From Rhodoblastus sp963748385 (GTDB lineage: Bacteria > Pseudomonadota > Alphaproteobacteria > Rhizobiales > Beijerinckiaceae): a stretch of DNA of 64,000 bases. Position numbers and translations under genes: made by a program. The stretch covers positions 248,001-312,000 of the forward strand of contig CAVVIQ010000001.1 in NCBI GenBank assembly GCA_963748385.1. The letters run 5' to 3'. The notes under the pieces were generated by a model that saw only the letters and a list, made by a program, of their open reading frames with translations, was not told where the DNA came from and searched no databases. Shown here in pieces: positions 17,077 through 26,374 of this stretch; position 1 is the stretch's first letter, and every line of letters begins with the position of its first letter.

Positions 17077-18552
17077 CTAAGACCTGCCGTCCATCGCGCG
17101 CAACGCCTGCCCCCTGCAAGCAAAAGCGGTGATGAAGGACGCATAGCTCCAGGCCAGGCTTTGCGCCGAGGTCGGCGCGCCGTCGATTTGCGAGAATTGC
17201 TCGGCGAGCACGCCGGAGTCGGGGGCGAACCGCCGCACCGTGGCCATGACCGCATCCCCGCGCGCGACCGACGCCCTCGCCAACCGGGCGCGAAATCGGG
17301 GCTCCAGCGCCGCGCCGCCGAGATAGGAACGATCCTCGCCCAGCATCCCGGCGAGAATATCGCGATTATCGGCGGTCAGGGCGACGGCTTCGCCGGAGGC
17401 GACGGCGATCGCGAAGCGATAGTAGAACTCGGCCGCGCCCAGCGTCGAAAAATAAAAGGCGCCGCCGGTGAAATAGATGTCGCCTTCATAGCGCCCATGC
17501 GCGGTTCCGCATTCCTTCGGCCGGTCCTTGTTGATCGGATAGATTCGATCGAACATCTGTTCGAGCCGGCGCAAGGTCGCCAGAGCTTTTGGGTCGGCGG
17601 GGCTGTGCGGGCCGCTCCGCCGCGACGCCTGGATCAGGCCGAGGATGGCGGCGAAATCGAGCCGCATGGTCGCGGAGGCGTCCAGCGAAGGATCGGGAAG
17701 CGGCGTCCGAAAAGCGCCGGACCGGGCGTCGAAATATCCGTCGAGAACCCGCGCCGCTTCCTTCGCGGCCAAGGCGAAATCTTCGGCGCGGCGCGCGTCG
17801 CCCAGGGACCGCGCCCATTCGGCGCCGTCCTCCAGGGCGGCGAATTGGACGATCTGGGTGTGATAATGGCGGCCCCAGCGCTCTTCCCAAAGGTCGTAGC
17901 AAGGCTCCCGCCAATTTTTGAACGTGAAGTCGAGATCGCCCTCGATCAGCGCGCGCAGGACGGCGAGGGGCGGAAACGGGCGAAGGTCCCGGTTGCGCCA
18001 ATAGCGCATCGCGGCGAGCGCGCGCAAAGCCGGGCCGTCGTTCTGCGGTCTTTGCCAGCGAAAAATATCCAGCCGCCCGTCGGCGGAAAGACGCGCCTCG
18101 CCGAGCGCGAGGTCGCCGTGGATCGCCGCCATTTCCTCGCGCGTGCGCAGATTTTTGACCAAAGCCGGCGCGACGCCGGCGCGCTCTTCCGCATCGCGCG
18201 GATTGGCGCGGCCGTCGAGCCGGCTTAAGCCCAAACTGAATTCGACGAATTCGCCGAACAGCCTGAGACCCTCCTCGCGCAGCATCCCGTCCTCGACGAG
18301 AATGCGCAGGGCGTCGATGACCACGGCGGAATCGCGCAGCCAGTGGAAAAAGAAATCGGGGTTTTCGGCGAGATCGGCGCAAGCGAGCACGGAACCGGGC
18401 GCGGCCCGGATGGTCTGGCCATATTGGGGACGGCGCTTGACCAGATGCGTCGCCGAAATGGCGAGCGGCATCAACTCGGCGCAACGCCCGTACTGGCGCG
18501 CCAGCCAATCGTCCAATCCGGATATCCACGGCTCGGATCGCGGCCTGCTCAT
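17077..18552 (-). CDS. GH15-family glucoamylase-like glycoside hydrolase
   Basis: 491-aa protein resembling family GH15 (glucoamylase / glucodextranase), (alpha/alpha)6-barrel enzymes that release glucose from alpha-glucan ends. Seen: NPDFFFHWLRDSAVVIDALR, WQRPQNDGPALRALA, CYDLWEERWGRHYHT (the WEE general-acid region) and, near the C-terminus, LAEQFSQIDGAPTSAQSLAWSY (general-base Glu). No signal peptide was seen, so it is probably cytoplasmic and may act on glycogen-like or trehalose-type oligosaccharides. The start at 18552 (MSRPRSEPW) is chosen because it falls 7 nt after the stop of the upstream ABC gene; an earlier in-frame ATG would overlap that gene. Operon with the ABC protein, divergent from a GH3 beta-glucosidase. 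Confidence 0.88.
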   Translation of the reverse strand: MSRPRSEPWISGLDDWLARQYGRCAELMPLAISATHLVKRRPQYGQTIRAAPGSVLACADLAENPDFFFHWLRDSAVVIDALRILVEDGMLREEGLRLFGEFVEFSLGLSRLDGRANPRDAEERAGVAPALVKNLRTREEMAAIHGDLALGEARLSADGRLDIFRWQRPQNDGPALRALAAMRYWRNRDLRPFPPLAVLRALIEGDLDFTFKNWREPCYDLWEERWGRHYHTQIVQFAALEDGAEWARSLGDARRAEDFALAAKEAARVLDGYFDARSGAFRTPLPDPSLDASATMRLDFAAILGLIQASRRSGPHSPADPKALATLRRLEQMFDRIYPINKDRPKECGTAHGRYEGDIYFTGGAFYFSTLGAAEFYYRFAIAVASGEAVALTADNRDILAGMLGEDRSYLGGAALEPRFRARLARASVARGDAVMATVRRFAPDSGVLAEQFSQIDGAPTSAQSLAWSYASFITAFACRGQALRAMDGRS

Positions 18553-18559
18553 TGAAGCC

Positions 18560-20374
18560 TCATGCGGAGGACCCAACGCGAAATTCCTCGCGATTATCGC
18601 AGTCCGGCGGAAGAGCCAGGCTTCCGCCAAGCGGATCACGGGTCAGACAGAGAATGCGCCGAAAGAACGGGTCGGCGCCTTGCGATCCCGAGATGCTGAC
18701 CAGGGTCGAGCCGGAAAGCTCCTTGCCGAACATGTCGAACAAGGCCGCCCGCGCATTGGCGGAGAGCAGGTCGACGGCTGAATCGGCGATGACCCACAGC
18801 GGCCGATGCAGCAGCAGGCGGGCGACGGCGAGGTTTCGTTGCTCGGCGTCGGTGAGGTTCTGGTCCCAGCGTCCAAGCTCGTCCAGCCGCTGCACAAGGT
18901 GAGCGAGGCCCATGCGCGTCAGGGCGGCCTCGAACTGCGCCGTGTTGAAGTTTTGCGCCGCCGCCGGATCGGCGAGAATGTCGCGCAACGAGCCGTCGGG
19001 AATATAGGGGCGCTTGGGCATGAACATGATGCGATCGTCCGCCGGCAGGGCGACGCGCCCGGCGCCCCAGGACCACAGGCCGGCCATGGTGCGAAAGAGG
19101 CTGGTCTTGCCCGCTCCCGGCGCGCCGGCGATCAAAGTATGTTCGCCGGCTGAGATTTCGACATGAGGCTGGTCGAGCCTTATGCCGCCCGACGGCGAAA
19201 GAATGACGAGATCGTCGAATTGCAGCTTGTTTTCGGGCGAAACCGTCCATTCGATGCGGGAGGCGCCGCCGCCGACGCGATCCATGTCCTTCAAGGCGCG
19301 GCGGAAGGCGCCGACGCGCAGCAGAGTGGCGCGCCAATCGGCGATCACGCCGACATTATCGACAAACCAGCGCAGGGATTGCTGCACCTGATTGAAGGCG
19401 CCGACCGCCATCAGCAGCCCCCCGAAAGTCAGACTGCCGGCGAAATAAGCGGGAGAGGCGACGACGATCGGCGCCACGATGGTGAACCAGCCATAGCCGG
19501 CCGACACCCAGGTCAGACGGGTGGTGACCGCGATGATCTCCCGCAGGATGACGAGAAGCCAATCGAGACGCCGGTTGAGCCGCGTCGATTCTTCGCCCTC
19601 GCCGCGATGGACCGCGATGCCTTCGCTATGCTCGTTGGCGTGCACCAAAGCGAAGCGCAGATCGGACTCGCGCGCGTAACGCTCGGCGTTGAGGGGAACG
19701 AGCGGCCGGCCCACCCGCCAGGAGAAGAACGAGGCCACGCCGGCGTAAATGAGCGCGGCCCAGACCATATAGCCGGGAATGCCGAAACTGCGCCCCAGAA
19801 ACGAAAGAACGACCCCGTTCGAGAGGCTCCACAGCACGCCGACGAAACAGACGAGCAGCAGCGCCGACTGCAACAGGCCGACGCCGAGATCGGTCGAGAC
19901 ATCGGAAAGATGACCGGCGTCCGCATCGATGCGCTGGTCGGGATTGACCCCGATCGCCCCCGCGCCGGAGATGAGAAAGGCGCGCCGGGGCGTCAGCCAT
20001 TCCGCGATCAGGTCGCGCGTCAGCCCCTCGCGCAGTTTCATCTTCATCGTCATGTTCAGCCACAGCTGGGCGACGTTGAGCGCGAGCAGCGCGCCGGCGA
20101 TGAAAAGATAGGCGACGAGCTGCCGGCCGAATTCGGGAATGTCCTTTTGGGCGAGCGAATCGTAAAAGGTCCTGGTCCAGACGTTCAGGACGATCTGCAT
20201 GGCGGCGGTGGCGCCGACGACGACGAAAAGCCCCGCCGACAGGCCCAGCAGGGCGGCGCGCAGCCGCGAAGCGCCGAGCGCGCGCAACAGCAGGCGCGCC
20301 AGCCCGATGAAATCCTCGTCCCGAGGCGCCTTGTCGACCACGCCTTCAGAAGCGGCGTCCGTCTTTTCCGCCAT
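18560..20374 (-). CDS. SbmA/BacA- and YddA-type ABC protein with degenerate ATPase domain
   Basis: 604-aa fused TMD-NBD protein of the YddA/BclA group, related to the peptide importers SbmA/BacA. The membrane domain (about residues 20-330, six helices) has the family's LNVWTRTFYDSLAQKD and LREGLTRDLIAEWL motifs. The C-terminal nucleotide-binding domain keeps Walker A (GAPGAGKTS) but the other catalytic motifs are altered: Q-loop MPKRPYIPDGSL (Lys for Gln), signature LTDAEQRN (usually LSLGEQQR), Walker B WVIADSAVD (Ser for catalytic Glu), and SGSQGADPF where the H-loop His is expected. Transport may be uncoupled from ATP. The ATG at 20374 (MAEKTD) is preferred over one 13 codons earlier. First gene of the operon with GH15. 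Confidence 0.88.
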   Translation of the reverse strand: MAEKTDAASEGVVDKAPRDEDFIGLARLLLRALGASRLRAALLGLSAGLFVVVGATAAMQIVLNVWTRTFYDSLAQKDIPEFGRQLVAYLFIAGALLALNVAQLWLNMTMKMKLREGLTRDLIAEWLTPRRAFLISGAGAIGVNPDQRIDADAGHLSDVSTDLGVGLLQSALLLVCFVGVLWSLSNGVVLSFLGRSFGIPGYMVWAALIYAGVASFFSWRVGRPLVPLNAERYARESDLRFALVHANEHSEGIAVHRGEGEESTRLNRRLDWLLVILREIIAVTTRLTWVSAGYGWFTIVAPIVVASPAYFAGSLTFGGLLMAVGAFNQVQQSLRWFVDNVGVIADWRATLLRVGAFRRALKDMDRVGGGASRIEWTVSPENKLQFDDLVILSPSGGIRLDQPHVEISAGEHTLIAGAPGAGKTSLFRTMAGLWSWGAGRVALPADDRIMFMPKRPYIPDGSLRDILADPAAAQNFNTAQFEAALTRMGLAHLVQRLDELGRWDQNLTDAEQRNLAVARLLLHRPLWVIADSAVDLLSANARAALFDMFGKELSGSTLVSISGSQGADPFFRRILCLTRDPLGGSLALPPDCDNREEFRVGSSA

Positions 20375-20486
20375 CGCTCCCCGACCGCATTTCCCGCCTC
20401 GCCCGGCGCCCAATCTTGCGAAGTCCTGCGAAGCTTATAACATCATCGGCGAGGCGGCGGGCAAGACGGCGGGCGGGATTTGGGAC
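20375..20486. promoter_or_regulatory. divergent promoter region ABC-GH15 / GH3
   Basis: 112 bp between two divergent start codons, so it must carry both promoters and could coordinate the two carbohydrate-related units. I could not identify specific -10/-35 or operator sequences. Confidence 0.4.
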
Positions 20487-22640
20487 ATGGACCTGAACGG
20501 GATCGAAAAACTTCTCGCCGGAATGACCCTCGCCGAAAAGCTCGGCCAGATGACCATGTCGCCTGCGGGCTTGGCGTCGACCGGGCCGGTGCGCGGCGAA
20601 GCGACGACGGAAGCCGTCCGCGCCGGCGCGGTCGGCTCGCTGCTGAACCTCTGGGGCCGCGAGGCGACCGATCGTTTCCAGAAGCTCGCGGTGGAAGACA
20701 CGCGGCTCGGCATACCCTTGTTGTTCGGCGTCGACGTCCTGCACGGCCACCGGACCGTCTTCCCCATCCCGCTCGCCGAGGCGTCGCTGTTCGATCCGGA
20801 TGTCTGGGAGCGCACGGCGCGGGAGGCGGCGCGCGAGGCGGCCGCCGACGGCGCCGACCTGACCTTCGCGCCCATGGTCGACATCGCCCGCGATCCGCGC
20901 TGGGGCCGCATGGCCGAGGGCCCCGGCGAAGACCCCCTGCTCGGCGCGCGCTTCGCCGCCGCCAAGGTGCGCGGCTTCCAGGGCGGCGATCTCGCTTCGC
21001 CCAACTCGCTCGCCGCCACCGCCAAACATTTCTGCTGCGGCGGCGCGGCGCTGGCGGGGCGCGAATACGCCGCCGCCGACCTTTCCGAACGCTCCGTCCA
21101 TGACACTTATCTGCCGCCATTCCGCGCCGCCGTCGAAGCCGGCTGCGCCGCGATCATGTCGGCCTTCAATTCGGTCGGCGGCGTTCCAATGACCGCCAAT
21201 GTCGCGCTGCTGCGCGGCTGGTTGCGCCAGAAACTCGGTTTCGACGGGGTGATCATGAGCGATTACGCCGCCATCGAGGAGTTGATCGACCACGGCGTCG
21301 CCGGCGACCGCGCGGAAGCCGCGGCGCTGGCGCTGAAAGCCGGCGTGGACATCGACATGGTCAGCAACGTCTATTTCTCCGCCATGCCCGAGGCGCTCGC
21401 GCGCGGGCTCGCGAAGATGGAGGACATCGACGCGGCGGTGCGACGCATCCTCGTCCTGAAAATGAAGCTCGGCCTGTTCGACGATCCCTACCGTCGCACC
21501 AGGGCCGAACGCGGGGGGGCGGGCGCGGCGAAAAAACTTGCGCTCGACGCCGCCCGGCGATCGATCACACTGCTCGCCAATGACGGAATCCTGCCGCTCG
21601 ACGTAAACATGCGCCGCATCGCGGTGATCGGGCCGCTCGCCGACGCGCGGGAGGAAATGGTCGGCCCCTGGACGCTCGCCGCCGACCCGCGCCAATGTTC
21701 GTCCATTCTCGAAGGCCTGCGCGCCGCATTGCCGGATCGCGAAATCCTTCACCAACAGGGCGTCGCCATCAGGGACGACGACACGAGCGGCATTGGCGCC
21801 GCGCGGGCGCTGTGCGAAAGCGCCGACGCCGTCATTCTTTGCGTCGGCGAGGCGGCGCGGATGAGCGGCGAGGCGGCAAGCCGGGCCGAGCCGGGCCTGC
21901 CCGGCCGGCAGAGCGAACTGGCGGAAGCCGTTCTTTCGACGGGCCGTCCGGTTGTCGCCGTTCTTTCCTCGGGCCGGCCCCTGATCGTGCCCTCTCTCGC
22001 CGAGCGCGCCCACGCTTTGGTCGCGACCTGGTTTCTCGGAGCGGGCGCCGGAAAAGCGATCGCCGAAGTTCTGACCGGGCGATTCAATCCGACCGGGCGC
22101 CTTCCCGTCACCTGGCCGCGCGTCGTCGGGCAGATTCCGATCTTTTTCGCCGAACGGCCCGCCGCCCGGCCGGCCAATCCGACCGATCCCTTCACCAGCA
22201 AATATATCGACGCGCCCAACGAACCGCTTTTCCCCTTCGGCCACGGCCTGTCCTACGCAGAGGTCAAGCTGGCCAATCTGCGCCTTGGCCAGACCGAATT
22301 CGGGCCAGGCGACAAGATCACGGTCGAAGTGGACGCCCGGAACCTTTCCGGACGGCCGGCGCAGGAAACCATTTTTCTCTTTTCGCGCGACCGGGTCGCC
22401 GCCGCCGCGCCGCCGGTGCTGGAATTGAAGGATTGGGCCAAGGTAGAGCTGGGGGCGCGGCGGAAAAAAACCGTCTCGTTCACCCTCGCGGCCGAAAACC
22501 TGTCCGGCCTCGACGCCGCTCTCGAATGGAGGCTGGAGCCGGGCGATTTCGACATTTTCGTCGGCCTCAACGCCGACCGGCGATCCCTGCTTTCCGCACG
22601 CCTGCGTTGCCGGGCGCAAACGGAAACAGCCGCCCTGTGA
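20487..22640 (+). CDS. bglX: GH3-family beta-glucosidase (BglX-like)
   Basis: 717-aa family GH3 enzyme hydrolysing beta-linked glucosides. N-terminal TIM-barrel domain: MTLAEKLGQMT, GIPLLFGVDVLHGHRTVFPIPLA, AEGPGEDPLLGA, KHFCCGGAA and the nucleophile motif GVIMSDYAAIEEL (Asp about residue 260). Then the alpha/beta sandwich domain (LLANDGILPLD...) and the C-terminal fibronectin-III-like domain (PFGHGLSYAEVKLANL...). There is no signal peptide from the ATG at 20487, unlike periplasmic BglX, so it is probably cytoplasmic. An open frame further upstream overlaps the divergent gene and is rejected. The exact substrate is not predictable. Confidence 0.93.
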   Translation: MDLNGIEKLLAGMTLAEKLGQMTMSPAGLASTGPVRGEATTEAVRAGAVGSLLNLWGREATDRFQKLAVEDTRLGIPLLFGVDVLHGHRTVFPIPLAEASLFDPDVWERTAREAAREAAADGADLTFAPMVDIARDPRWGRMAEGPGEDPLLGARFAAAKVRGFQGGDLASPNSLAATAKHFCCGGAALAGREYAAADLSERSVHDTYLPPFRAAVEAGCAAIMSAFNSVGGVPMTANVALLRGWLRQKLGFDGVIMSDYAAIEELIDHGVAGDRAEAAALALKAGVDIDMVSNVYFSAMPEALARGLAKMEDIDAAVRRILVLKMKLGLFDDPYRRTRAERGGAGAAKKLALDAARRSITLLANDGILPLDVNMRRIAVIGPLADAREEMVGPWTLAADPRQCSSILEGLRAALPDREILHQQGVAIRDDDTSGIGAARALCESADAVILCVGEAARMSGEAASRAEPGLPGRQSELAEAVLSTGRPVVAVLSSGRPLIVPSLAERAHALVATWFLGAGAGKAIAEVLTGRFNPTGRLPVTWPRVVGQIPIFFAERPAARPANPTDPFTSKYIDAPNEPLFPFGHGLSYAEVKLANLRLGQTEFGPGDKITVEVDARNLSGRPAQETIFLFSRDRVAAAAPPVLELKDWAKVELGARRKKTVSFTLAAENLSGLDAALEWRLEPGDFDIFVGLNADRRSLLSARLRCRAQTETAAL

Positions 22641-22786
22641 ATTCAAATCGGCGCCGGATCGACCGCAACATATGCGGCGACTTCCTTGCTGAGCAAGCCG
22701 GGGCCGGAGCGAGGCCGGACGTCCCACATCGGACAAATCGCGATCGGAAGCGTTTGACCCCATTTTCGATGCCGGGCGTTGGCGAT

Positions 22787-23830
22787 CTACAACAGGTCAT
22801 CCCGGCGCCCGCGCAAATACGCCTGGAAGCCGCCCTCCCCACTGACAAATGGATCATCAAATCTCGCGCATAAATCCGCATCCGTCCTGAAGTATACTCG
22901 CGCTTCCTTCTTGATCGGCGTTCCATCCTCATATTGGCCATACGCCCAATATCGCTGCGGAACGCCCGGAAGCTCGGCCGCCGCGATGGCGCGCTTGTAC
23001 CAGTTCCAGATCTCGAACACCGCGAGCCGCCCGCGGGCGTAGCGGTCGGTCATGATGTCGCCCTCGGCGTTGATCTTGGTGAAGTGATAGAACCGCAGGG
23101 GGTATTTGTCGTTGACCATGAGGGCGCCGTCGCGCGTGATCGACACCGACCGCCGGCTCAGGTTCCAGCTGGCGACGTTATAGCCGGGATCGCGCAGAAC
23201 CTCGACCTTGGCGAACAAGCCCGGGACATGGTCGCAATATTTCTGATCGGTGAAAATCCCGTTGGGGACGTCGTCGTAGCAGGCCTCGTAAAGGCGCCCC
23301 GCCCACCATCGCGCCATGGCGGCGCCGTTCTCGTCGTTTTTCACCGCCAGAAATCCGAGATTGAAGATCCCGTATTTCATCGATGTCAGTTCGTTGTCGC
23401 GGATTTCCTCCGGCGTGGCGTTCGGCTCTATCTGATGCGGCGTCAGCATGATCGAAGCGTGATCGAGCCGGCGTTCGATTTCGGAAAGATCGTGAAAGAT
23501 CGCGATGTCCGGATCGAGATAGATGACCTTGTCCGCGCCGCTCTCGAGGATGTGCATGAGCGCATGACCTTTGACGGCGGTGCACGCCTCGACCACGTCA
23601 TGCTTGAACACCCATTTCCGCCATTCGTCGCCGAACAGGATTGCGGGGTCGAGGACGTGATCGAAATCGGATCGCCAGGAAAGGTCATCGGCGAAATCGG
23701 GCGGCGGAGCGTCGACCAGAACAGCCCAGATGATCCAGTCCGGATGACGCCGACGCACGCTGCGCGCGAGCACCAACGCGCGCGAGAGGTAGGCGTAGGT
23801 GAAGCTCGTGTACAGATGAACGCCGGCCAA
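22787..23830 (-). CDS. Putative glycosyltransferase (GT-A-like)
   Basis: 347-aa protein, probably a cytoplasmic nucleotide-sugar glycosyltransferase of GT-A fold. The N-terminus HLYTSFTYAYLSRALVLARSVRRRHP and the metal/nucleotide motif KVIYLDPDIAIF (DxD type) resemble GT8-like enzymes, and NLGFLAVKND plus the C-terminal RFYHFT pattern fit that. There is no signal or transmembrane segment. The start at 23830 lies 15 nt after the stop of the upstream 737-aa glycosyltransferase, so the two form a unit, probably for extracellular or surface glycan. Sugar and acceptor are unknown. It converges with the beta-glucosidase. Confidence 0.82.
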   Translation of the reverse strand: MAGVHLYTSFTYAYLSRALVLARSVRRRHPDWIIWAVLVDAPPPDFADDLSWRSDFDHVLDPAILFGDEWRKWVFKHDVVEACTAVKGHALMHILESGADKVIYLDPDIAIFHDLSEIERRLDHASIMLTPHQIEPNATPEEIRDNELTSMKYGIFNLGFLAVKNDENGAAMARWWAGRLYEACYDDVPNGIFTDQKYCDHVPGLFAKVEVLRDPGYNVASWNLSRRSVSITRDGALMVNDKYPLRFYHFTKINAEGDIMTDRYARGRLAVFEIWNWYKRAIAAAELPGVPQRYWAYGQYEDGTPIKKEARVYFRTDADLCARFDDPFVSGEGGFQAYLRGRRDDLL

Positions 23831-23845
23831 GTCCGCAACTCCATA

Positions 23846-26059
23846 TCAGATCAACACGGCGGTCGTGCCGTCATGGACCAGTTCGCCCGCATAAGCGCCG
23901 AATTTCGCGCGCGCGCGGGCATAGGCGATGGCCTTGCCGCTGGCGAAGAACTCCACGATCTCGTCCTCGCGCTCGAAGACCAGGCCCCGGCGCAGCTTGT
24001 TCACCACGGCGGCGACATTGCCGCTCCTGCTCAAGGTCAGAACATCGCACCCCGCGGCCAGCGCCTCGAACGTGACATAAGAGAAGGTCTCGGGCCATTC
24101 CGCGGCGATCACCACAAGATCGATGCCGTTTTCCCGCAGTTTTTTCGTCATCAGATCGCGTTCGTTCGCCGTGACGACGCATTCGACGCGCCGCAGGTTC
24201 TTCCGCGGCCGAAGCGATTCGGCGGAGGCGAAATGGAAGAATTGGTAGTTTGCGTAGACCGCGTTCTGATCAAAAACGCGCTCGAATGTGGGCCATCCCT
24301 TGTGGAGGATCGGATAGCCCAGGTAAGCCACCCGTAAGGGACGCCTCGGCGTTCCGACTTCATGAGGATTCCCGGTCTCCAGCCTGTCCGTCGTCTCGAC
24401 AAGATGAGCATGCTCGGCGACCAGAACGCCCTCGTGCGGCAATGAACTCCGTTTCAGCCAGATTTCGCGCGCCGCCTCGGAGGGAGAAACGACGGTGAAA
24501 TCGCACTGCTCGAACAGAAATCGCAAGCGCTGTTCATGGACCTGCCGGGCGGCGCCATAGATGCAGATACGGCACCCTTCGGATTGCGCATCGGGGGCGT
24601 CGCAGAACTCCACATCGTTGCGCAAAAGCTGGAAGCCCGCGCACAAGGAAACAAAGTCGTGCAGCCAGAAAAAGCTTCGCTTCGGCTGCAAGGCGGATTC
24701 TATCCGGGCCAGTCCGCGAACCGAGTGGCCAAGTGGCGAATGAACGACAAAAGTGCGGTCGTCCGGCTGCGAGGCGGACAGGTTCTCCAGCGCGTCAGCG
24801 ATTTCGGCGTCGCTGGCGACGCCGACGATCGTCCCGTCGATGACGATCCGGGTCGAAGTCGTCTCGGCCGCATCGTCCTTGACATGCAACGCCGCCAGCA
24901 GCGGCGAAAGATGCATGTAAACGAAACCGCGGGCGTTGAATTTGGACTGTTCGTCAGCGACGAAAATTTGAACCCCGCCGGTGGTGGTCGGATAGCAATC
25001 ATGGCTGGCGGCCAGAACCAGTCCTTCGGCGCCGATCAACGCCGTCTTCAGGAGCTCCTCCAAATTCCAGCCGGAAATCTTCGTATGGCTTGGGACCGGA
25101 TAATCGCTCGTGCGAATTTCGACCGGTTTCAACGACTCGAGAACCGCCCGCTTCGCTGTCGTCTCCTTTCGCGGAGCCCTTCCTTCATTTTTTCCTGAAG
25201 CGAGATAATGCCAGAATGGATTGACGTTCGCCGCGATGATGTCATCGTAGGCGCTCAGGTAAAATTCCGAGTCGAACCAAGGCGTTGGATTGCGCGCTTC
25301 TTTCCATCCGTGCTCGCAATAGTGCAAGAGAGGGTCGACGCCAGCGTTTCGGATGTCGGGATATTCCTCGAGATAATAGTCGAAGTCGAAATGAGGGGCT
25401 AACTCACCGAGCTGAAGGTTGTCGTATTCCTCAAGTCCGACGCCTCTCGCAATCGCATCCGGCGCGTGAAACTCGCCCCTGGCGACAACGGCGTCATAAT
25501 CGGCCCTGATCAATTGCTGCCGCAAAAACGCGGTCTGCGGTGTGGCCTGGAGGCCAGTAGCGAAGCGGTTCAACGCAGGCTCGGCGCTGGACGGGGGAGC
25601 GAATTCTTCGTCACCCCACTCCCGCGCAAACGACCCCTGAGACAATCCGGTTTCGGAAATGACCGTGGACGTGTCAGATCCGCTGCCTCCGCCCAAATCG
25701 GCACCCACGAGATTTGCGGCGTAGTCGCCACACCCGACATGTCGCCTCAAAAATACATTTGTATGGACAATCCGCACGGTCACATCGTCGGGCGCGTCGA
25801 TTTCTCCAGCAAAGAAAAAGGCATGATCACCGAAACCGACGTTTGCGTTTTCCAGATCTTCGCGCCACCGGTTGGCCGTGACCCGTCCGATACAAACATT
25901 GTTTTCAAAAATTTCAACTTCGAGATGCTCATCGGGATCGGTGCGATCGAGCGCCCATCCGGTAACGCTTGATCCCGAAACATGTTCGATGCGCCCGTCG
26001 AAACGATCAGCAAGCAAAGGCCCTCTCTCCACGCCATGATCCCGGTTGCTCATTGTCAT
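23846..26059 (-). CDS. Multidomain GT4-type glycosyltransferase with tandem FDxxYYL/PDI repeats
   Basis: 737-aa protein with three parts. Residues about 20-110: a beta-rich domain with VSGSSVTGWALDRTDP and DHAFFF, a module seen in many proteobacterial glycan proteins. About 210-300: two tandem repeats, HFDFDYYLEEYPDIRNAGVD and WFDSEFYLSAYDDIIAANVN, typical of rhamnan/O-antigen-type glycosyltransferases. About 340-737: GT-B-like glycosyltransferase with LPLRVAYLGYPILHKGW-like phosphate-loop region and the GT4 E-x7-E-like segment ETFSYVTFEALAAGCDV. No signal peptide. The start is uncertain: ATGs at 26059 and 26053 precede the conserved part; one at 26143 would add 28 poorly conserved residues. 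Upstream gene of the two-gene unit. Confidence 0.8.
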   Translation of the reverse strand: MTMSNRDHGVERGPLLADRFDGRIEHVSGSSVTGWALDRTDPDEHLEVEIFENNVCIGRVTANRWREDLENANVGFGDHAFFFAGEIDAPDDVTVRIVHTNVFLRRHVGCGDYAANLVGADLGGGSGSDTSTVISETGLSQGSFAREWGDEEFAPPSSAEPALNRFATGLQATPQTAFLRQQLIRADYDAVVARGEFHAPDAIARGVGLEEYDNLQLGELAPHFDFDYYLEEYPDIRNAGVDPLLHYCEHGWKEARNPTPWFDSEFYLSAYDDIIAANVNPFWHYLASGKNEGRAPRKETTAKRAVLESLKPVEIRTSDYPVPSHTKISGWNLEELLKTALIGAEGLVLAASHDCYPTTTGGVQIFVADEQSKFNARGFVYMHLSPLLAALHVKDDAAETTSTRIVIDGTIVGVASDAEIADALENLSASQPDDRTFVVHSPLGHSVRGLARIESALQPKRSFFWLHDFVSLCAGFQLLRNDVEFCDAPDAQSEGCRICIYGAARQVHEQRLRFLFEQCDFTVVSPSEAAREIWLKRSSLPHEGVLVAEHAHLVETTDRLETGNPHEVGTPRRPLRVAYLGYPILHKGWPTFERVFDQNAVYANYQFFHFASAESLRPRKNLRRVECVVTANERDLMTKKLRENGIDLVVIAAEWPETFSYVTFEALAAGCDVLTLSRSGNVAAVVNKLRRGLVFEREDEIVEFFASGKAIAYARARAKFGAYAGELVHDGTTAVLI

Positions 26060-26374
26060 ATTAGGCCGCGCCGACATTGGTCGCAACGCCAAGTCAGCGT
26101 TGGCGCCGCGGACAAATGACATATCCGGGCCAGAGAGCGACATTGCCCCCGATGCTTATGGTCTTGAGGCCGACATTCGCGCTTGATGCTGGATCCCGCG
26201 GCGGCCAGGCCATCGTTCGCGGCTCGCCTTCCGTCGGCGTTCAAATTCGACTAAGCTCGCCCGAGTCGAACGGCTGACGGGCCGTTTGCCAGCGGGGCTC
26301 GGCCGCGTCGAGCCCTGAAAGGCGACGCCCCGCCGGCCATTGCGAAAAACAGCATCGTCGCTGCGGGGGGCGCC
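26060..26374. other. divergent intergenic region
   Basis: 315 bp between the glycosyltransferase unit (minus) and the HdeD-like gene (plus). If the glycosyltransferase uses its upstream ATG at 26143 the gap shortens to 231 bp. No RNA gene or recognisable operator was seen. Confidence 0.4.
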
